Source: Diphasiastrum complanatum (Eukaryota; Streptophyta; Lycopodiopsida; Lycopodiales; Lycopodiaceae). Taken from it: 64,000 nt of DNA. Positions 58,184 to 64,000 of this stretch are shown piece by piece. The notes under the pieces were generated by a model. That model saw only the letters and a list, made by a program, of their open reading frames with translations. It ran no database searches and was not told the origin of the DNA. Location: positions 12,095,346-12,159,345 of the forward strand of contig CM055097.1 of the NCBI GenBank assembly GCA_029204225.1, written 5' to 3'. The number at the start of each line of letters is the position of its first letter. Positions within the stretch are counted from its first letter, which is position 1. A program made the position numbers and the translations under genes.

Positions 58184-59234
58184 GAAGTTCTGTTGGTCAA
58201 TCCCTTCGTAGTGTGATATTATAGCCTTAATCACTTGTGATTGGAGTGAGATTTTTGCAGATGTTCTAGTAAGGCAAGTTTTTAAGGGATCAAGTACATC
58301 GATTTAAAAGAACAAGTCATACAGATTGTGTTTTGTTACGATTGCCTTTTGAGGTTGTATTTATATAACCAAGTGAATACTTGAGAGCTTTTATAGTGAA
58401 TTTGTTTTAGCATTAATTCAAACTCAGTTCAGAATTGTAATATATTATAAACAAATGCGGCATGGCTAATTAGAACAATGAGTGCCTATTTCCAACTTGT
58501 CTAGTGAAAGTGTTACGTAAATAACTCTGTTTTGTACTGATTTAGAATGTGTTGTACGGAGAGAATTGTAGATTGAGTAGTTTATATTTTGCTGAGTTAG
58601 ATTTATTAAACGGCTATAAGGAATCGTCAAGTTTTGAAGCGTTTCTTCCGATTTGTCAATTATGAAGCGTGTCAACTGGACCCGACCTCTGTGAAACACC
58701 AGAGCGGGTTGTCCACCATCCGTGGTTGAAATACATCACCTTGGTTAAAGCGTCACACTAGTCACACCCGCCGTCGGTACTGTCTAGCGAAATACCTAGA
58801 CCTGACGGTCGGCAAAAATACTGCCGCTTAGCAAACAAAGCGGTGCATATAACTTGCACCCCACGAGCACATCATAAATAGTAAATCGGTTTCTAGCCCA
58901 TGTAAGATTTTTACTAACTGTAAGCCGAATTCAATGGGGAAAGAGATATTAGCAAGATCCTAACGCGAATTAGTGATCAAAAGTTTTACGGAAGTGTGAC
59001 CCTAGAAAGTGAATCATTGCAACCAAAAGTACTAGCACCCCCTCCTTGCAACCGTATCTCTGAGAGCCTAGAAAACTCTCATCGGTTGGAGAGCACGGGG
59101 CAATAGAGAAGGCCATCAGGGTTGGAAGTGGCAATTTCTCTATTGCTCACGTAGGGCCAAACCGTCATTAGAGGTGGGGCCCCTTGACCCTTTTAGGACG
59201 TTTTGGCTAGACCAACCCCCCATCAAAATAAAGA

Positions 59235-59336
59235 CACAAGTGCGATATTCGGTATCTGTCTGCCGTACATATCCCTCTTGTGTGCCATCTTGATAGTTAG
59301 TTTTGTTTCAGTTCTCCCTCGCGCACAAGTGCGATA
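59235..59336 (+). promoter_or_regulatory. CACAAGTGCGATA motifs upstream of gene C
   Basis: Exact copies at 59235-59247 and 59324-59336 and a reverse variant at 59270-59282, 120-220 bases before the gene C start codon. The same 13-mer occurs before gene B. Confidence 0.6.
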
Positions 59337-59456
59337 TTCACATTATTGCCATGGATCCTCACGAGATTCAGGCTTGAGTTCATTTCTTAGTGAATTTGGG
59401 ATTACTGAAACCTAGACTACTTCCACAGCCTATTCAGGACATATCTACATGTTTTC

Positions 59457-60852
59457 ATGATTGCACAACCAAATTTCGATGTATTTTATGAACATTATGT
59501 TAGATTCAGAGATATACTTAGTAAGCCTGTTTTCTCCATAAGTCCACTCCAGTACATGCATTATACTGATTTTGTTCATTTCTTCCCAACTTTCAGACAT
59601 AGACTGGATAGAATGTTCACCAAATTGTTTGATCTTTTCAAAAGCAGTTCAATGTGTCCGTATTGCAACAAGAAATGTCGATTGGTTGAATATCAAAGTG
59701 GTTTCATACTTTTCCTATTAGTTCAGATCTCAGATGATGAGCAAGTTTCTGTTGCTGACCCTCCTTTTGCATCATCCTCTGTTCAATCAGCTATTAAGGA
59801 TATCAGTCACTTTCTTATCGACACTCCTGATAAGGAAAGTGACTTTATTGATGTAAATACTGATGTTCTTCGAGATTCTTTTATTGGCCAAAATACATCT
59901 GATGATGAATCCAACCCTATAGAAGAGTCGAAATGTCTTTTCAATTTTTATGTACATTATATTAATGACGATTATATTTTACTACTGCTGATTTATGTAA
60001 ATTTTTTGACTATTGTGAAGACGAGGTTCTATGTTTATTATCCAGTACAATTTTCGAATTCTCCGACTTTGTAGATTTTGAAACAGATGACCTTGTTGGT
60101 GGTATTGATTTTGATGATGAGGAGGGACTTATGACCAGTGAAGAATGCCTGACTAAGACTTTATCAAATATAGGTGAGGATGGGCGAGGTAGACCTTCCG
60201 ATGAAGAATTCACGGCATTTCAATCCCAGATGGGCTTTCCTCGTCCATCATTAATGCATTTCACTGATGATTCCCCTTCAGTACGTGGTCATTATATTGA
60301 TCATCCTAATTTGGTTGTTGTTGATGATGAAGAATGTGTAAGTGTTTAAACTTCCTTGCATTAGAATGTTTTTAATCACTAAATGTGTTTTTGTTAACAT
60401 ATTTCCTATTGCAGGATGCTCTCATAATAGATGATTTTGCTGCAAGACGAGGTGGTTTCAGACAACACGCATCCTCGTTCCAGAGGGGCAATGGACTGGG
60501 CCGCTATCTTAGCCATTTTTAGAAGAATGAGATCTATATTGCTCATTCCAAGCTGAGCCCAGTTGGGGAGAGTCTTATAATGGCAGTGAAAGCTTTATCA
60601 TTTTACCTAGGAGGACGTAAATTTGTTAAGACAAATGGGATCATTTTTGTCAAAAGATCTTATGTTATGAAAATTTTAGGCTTTACTGATGGAAATGTTC
60701 CTTTAAGGAGCTCCCATTATTCATTGGATTCCACTTATATTGAGCTTAGTGGAAATAAGGATAATGCACATCTATTAGATGCATATGCTAGCAAAGAATT
60801 TCTTCATGACAATACTGCCATAGAATCTGACACAAGATCTGATGATGAATAG
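59457..60852 (+). pseudogene. Gene C: acidic two-exon protein, unknown
   Basis: Starts ATG at 59457. Exon 1 runs to 60337 (donor GTAAGT) and exon 2 from 60415 (acceptor attgcag) to the stop at 60852. The N-terminus has a CPYCNKKC cysteine cluster. The middle is strongly acidic (SDDEQ, DFETDD, DFDDEEG, VVVDDEE). The C-terminal part is the most protein-like, with SPVGESLIMAVKALSFYLGG and RSYVMKILGFTDGN. Lesions are a frame change near 59970 and a TAG at 60520-60522. I recognise no family. It converges on gene D about 0.2 kb away. Its promoter shares motifs with gene B, so the two probably belong to one element. Confidence 0.5.
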
Positions 60853-61065
60853 CTGACACTTTGTATTTTGGTATAATACAATCGATACATATACATTGAA
60901 TATTTCTCCTCTCTTGTTCAATGAATTTGCAAAGCAATTCTGAACATGTCATGATTTGATGACAATGATGATCTTCTACTCAACAATCATCTAACTTTCT
61001 CTTCCTGTATAAACTTGCATGTTTTTTTAAACTTGTTGTATTGTGTGGACTTTGTTATATGTCGA

Positions 61066-61989
61066 ATCTGAACTCTGCGGTAGAACCACTGAAACGATTG
61101 ACAACTGTAGTTTCATTTTTCATTGGTTCCTTGATGTTGTGTATTTCGATGAAATGATGCTCGTGCTTGCCAGTGTGACTTCTCCATCCCTTGTGATGAC
61201 CATACACTCAAGCTTCCATATGTATTTGCAAAAAATTTGTATGATCTCTTAGTATGTGCTGCATATGTCAAAATCATAATGTTAGTCTTATGTTTGGATC
61301 TAAATATATATGAAAATTTGAAAGCATTTTAAAAATTTTATACTAACCATGTAATGAGTGATGTGATCTTCTCTCCATGCTTTTGATACTGCATTAACAA
61401 ACTCGACACAAGTCCTTTGGACAACTTTCTTATCAATATCAGAGTATTTTTTTCTTCTTAAAATAGCAATCATACTATCAAGCTTTTTCCATACATCATT
61501 TTTTAGTACTCTGGTTTTGCCGTCTTTCTCGAAGTCCTGAGTGACAACAATAATATCTGTCTAGACTGAGTCTTGAATATTAGAAGCCTTACCAGTATGA
61601 TTTGATAGGAAACGACGTGCTTTTGCTCCTCCTATGCTTGGCTTAGTTGGCATGTTCCCATTCTTTCTTGAAAGCTTTTCATCTTTATGAATTTTGACAT
61701 GTCCTTTATGGAGTCTTGCTTTTGATAAAACATCTTCTAATCGAGAGATAGCTTCCTTTGCTAATGATGCTGGCTTAGTATTCCAAGCAAAAACTATATG
61801 AAGATAAATGATCCTTTCTATTAATCTAACTTATGCATGAAGAGTGCAAACATGCACATTTTTTAAGGGGATAGGCAGCACAGACTTCCAGTTTGAATTT
61901 GCATATTCTCTAGTAATTCCTGTACTCCTAGTTATATCTTTTGCCATTTTCATGCAGTACAAACAAGGGCGTTTTGATATAGCACCGCA
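61066..61989 (-). pseudogene. Gene D: mobile-element-type protein fragment
   Basis: Minus strand. Exon 61989-61348 opens with a Cys-x2-Cys (RPCLYCMKMAKD), then HVCTLHA..RLIERIIYLHI, and ends DHITHYM at a GTTAGT donor. The next exon, from 61258 (acceptor tatgcag), continues HILRDHTNFL, and after a one-base shift YGSLSVWSSQGMEKSHWQAR and FHRNTQHQG. The HIL..H...FL..YG.L..WS.QG.EK..H pattern recalls, from memory, an uncharacterised repeated protein family of animals, fungi and algae that I suspect is transposase-related. In-frame stops at about 61836-61838 and 61555-61557 show decay. Its start lies about 0.35 kb from gene A2, head to head. Confidence 0.5.
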
Positions 61990-62250
61990 TTAGAGAAACT
62001 TAGAGCCCGACGAGGGCCTTTGAAAAAGATGCTTTTTTATTTATTTTTCTTATTTTCGTTGCCATGTGGACCAATTGAAACCTTAGCTTCGGGGTTCTAC
62101 GTAACGTAGAATTTTTCAAATATAAATAAAATAAAAACTTTTTAAATATATTGTTGTTTCATCGGGCAGCATGTGGAAATGCTATTGGTTGATGAGGCCT
62201 GCCCTTCCAGCTCATCACTGTCCGAAGAGACCCAAAAATATTGAAAATGA
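61987..62250 (+). promoter_or_regulatory. Gene A2 upstream block
   Basis: Counterpart of 50481-50800: CATTAGAGAAAC, T-rich stretch, CTACGTAACGTAG, A/T-rich stretch, GCAGCATG, ATTGGTT (62184-62190) and GCCTGCCC in the same order. It is also the shared upstream region with gene D. Confidence 0.6.
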
Positions 62251-62462
62251 ATATGACAGATGGTTGAGATGAGAAAATCGATGTACCATTAATGTATATG
62301 TATTGTCAAACCATGGTCAACAGGGATAACCAGAGTTAATTTGTGGTGCCAAATAGATCAGTGTTTCAAATTTTTGCCAACACTTTTTCTCAGATTCATG
62401 GCTTTTTGTCTATGCAAATTTTCAGATTCATAGTTCATTGTTTCAAATTTTTGCATGCAAAT

Positions 62463-63825
62463 TACGCACCATCAAGGAAGCCGTGCTCCTCAATCGACTC
62501 TGTGCTTCTATTCAACAAGATAGATGATAATGGATTATGGGTGCCAAGAAAATATTTAAAAAACTCTTGGGTTTTGATGCATCCATCATCAAGAGGAGCA
62601 TTTCGAAAAAGAAAAAAGGTCAAAACTATCATTTTGATCTTATTGGAAGGCTAGAATTTTGGATTTCAGAACATCATCAGGAGGAAAATCTATTTCTGAA
62701 ATTCTAGTCCAACATGTATATATGCATTCAGAGATAAATGTGCAAGGATTCAACCGTCAGGATCACAAAAAAAGCAACTATGAGTATTGATATTTTTGAT
62801 ACTTTGATTTTTGTCATTCATAAATATCTAATAGTAAATTTGCCAATTTGACCATTTTTCTCTTGTAGATTTATATCCATCTAACATAAATGAATGGAAG
62901 CCGAGTGGATCTTTAGCATGTGTGTTAGATGTTATGCATACTGATATTGGACAGTTGCAATATCGAGGTAGAACTGTAAAAGATCTAGTTGTTGGTGGAA
63001 TTTTTTTTTATGAATCAATGTACATTCCAGATACAAAAGGAAATTTTGGACAAATAGTACCAATTCCATTACCTAGCTTTGAAAGTGATGAATGGATTGC
63101 ACCAGATGCTATAGTTTTAGAATCATTTCGTTGCAAGATATATAATGATGTAAAAAATTTATTAAAAATGAACACGAGATAAAAAAACAGTCAGATTGAG
63201 TTGGTTTATTTCCTTGAATATATTTGTAGATTTCTTTTCAAGTGTCAATATACACAAAACTCCAACGATGTTTGTATGCAAAAATTTATCAGATATTATC
63301 TGAACTTATGGATGAAGGCTGGGACAAAAGATCAGATGGAGAGATAGAATGCAGAATTAAAATGTCTTCCATGTGCTTCCGTTATCAAATTGAAAAACAA
63401 ATGTTGAGCTTATGCTTCCATTATCAAAGATGAAAAAAAAATAAAGGTAAATGAGTGCCACTCGATCAAGACTTGGAAGCTAGTGGACATTCAAAACAAA
63501 AAAATATTGAAATTATATACAATGATATCGTTTTGACATGTGTTGAGGTGGAAGACGATTGGAGTCTAAACTACATCCGGCGGGAACTATTTCTCCTACA
63601 AGATGATGTACTTTCAGACTTCAGATTCATTTTCAATGGTAAACTCATAAGTGATTGTAAACACTCGATCTTTTATGAATAGTTTCAATCAAAACTTTCT
63701 AATACAAACTCTGCATTAATTCTAACTAACTTTGTATTAATTTTATGCAGGTACGTAAAAGACATGAGCTCGAGATCAAATGCAGAGATATTGACGAAAC
63801 AATCCAATTTATGGAAGAACATTGA
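62463..63825 (+). pseudogene. Gene A2: decayed paralogue of gene A1
   Basis: Three exons in the same places as A1: about 62463-62779, 62869-63646 and 63751-63825. Aligned blocks (KNSWVLMHPSSRG, LDVMHTDIGQLQYRGR, FKVSLP-type ESDEW, RKRHELEIKC) are roughly 50-60 percent identical to A1 by eye. The start Met is missing. Both donors have GT changed to AT (62780 and 63647). There are frameshifts near 62640 and 63180 and a TGA near 63431. It is therefore a pseudogene, but its shared introns and upstream block show it descends from the same DNA element. A second gene B would be expected just past the window end. Confidence 0.72.
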
Positions 63826-64000
63826 GATTCACTATCAGCAAATACATGCCAATGTCTTTTTATCATTATAGTAGACTATGGACACTAGCTGATTGTAAGA
63901 ATCTATTGTGATATCAATTAAAAAAAACCCATAAACGGGTTGTTTACAAGTAAAATGATTGTATCTTTTTTTTTTTTTATGTCTCTCTACTTACAAATAG
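63826..64000. other. Window end, no feature
   Basis: AT-rich. A small AACCC/GGGTT hairpin near 63926 and a T-run near 63968. In A1-B the next gene's end begins 209 bp after A1, so its counterpart would start right at or beyond the window edge. Confidence 0.4.

Larger units (their letters stand above)
54860..59220. other. Region between divergent genes B and C, mostly unassigned
   Basis: No credible gene. Contents are a direct repeat AATTGGGTCCCAGCCC at 55104 and 55235, a GATAGTTGGATGATG-like simple region at 56160-56260, a CTGCCT-rich tract at 57100-57620, tandem duplications at 57844-57911 and 58117-58183, and an inverted repeat GCAATAGAGA/TCTCTATTGC near 59100 and 59135. Parts may be degenerate coding sequence of the element carrying B and C. 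Confidence 0.4.

Overview
This window is nuclear DNA from a land plant with a large, transposon-filled genome. The evidence is a spliced MLO-family membrane-protein gene, plant-type Copia and chromovirus Gypsy retrotransposons primed by initiator-tRNA-Met sites, Helitron ends, and long (GA)n and (AT)n arrays. Introns range from about 110 bases to 19 kb, which fits a fern, lycophyte or gymnosperm better than a compact angiosperm or moss genome. I cannot name the species.

Layout. 1-5.6 kb holds Copia debris on both strands plus short fragments resembling a CACTA transposase-associated domain and a SET domain. 7.2-8.85 kb is a Helitron-like element filled with a diverged minisatellite and ending in a textbook 3' hairpin plus CTAG. 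11.26-46.76 kb is one MLO-like gene on the + strand. I could place 15 exons that join in phase to 1752 nt (583 aa). Its intron 13 (8.6 kb) contains a complete chromovirus (19132-25454) with two 358-bp LTRs and a CCACG target duplication, which landed in a palindromic MITE-like repeat. Its intron 14 (19.3 kb) contains two decayed Copia elements, Gypsy scraps and several LTR pieces. 48.4-50.4 kb is a second Helitron, with a broken PIF1-type helicase and the same 3' hairpin family.

The most unusual part is 50.5-64 kb. Gene A (50944-52312, +) is an unrecognised three-exon gene whose C-terminus looks like a ubiquitin-type fold. It converges on gene B (54269-52522, -), a four-exon gene that fuses a histone H3/CENP-A-like fold to a Ulp1 (C48) cysteine protease domain. 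All of B's exon phases are intact, but there is one in-frame TAG inside the histone fold. Gene C (59457-60852, +, acidic, unknown) converges on gene D (about 61989-61066, -), which resembles an uncharacterised mobile-element protein family. A second, decayed copy of gene A follows at 62463-63825. It has the same intron positions and about 250 bp of shared upstream DNA. The upstream regions of B and C share a 13-bp motif, CACAAGTGCGATA, present in nine exact or near copies. I infer a multi-gene mobile element built around a SUMO/ubiquitin-like system and a captured histone, possibly repeating with a period of about 11.5 kb.

Most retroelement genes here are broken by stops or frameshifts. The MLO gene reads as intact, and gene B is one codon away from it.
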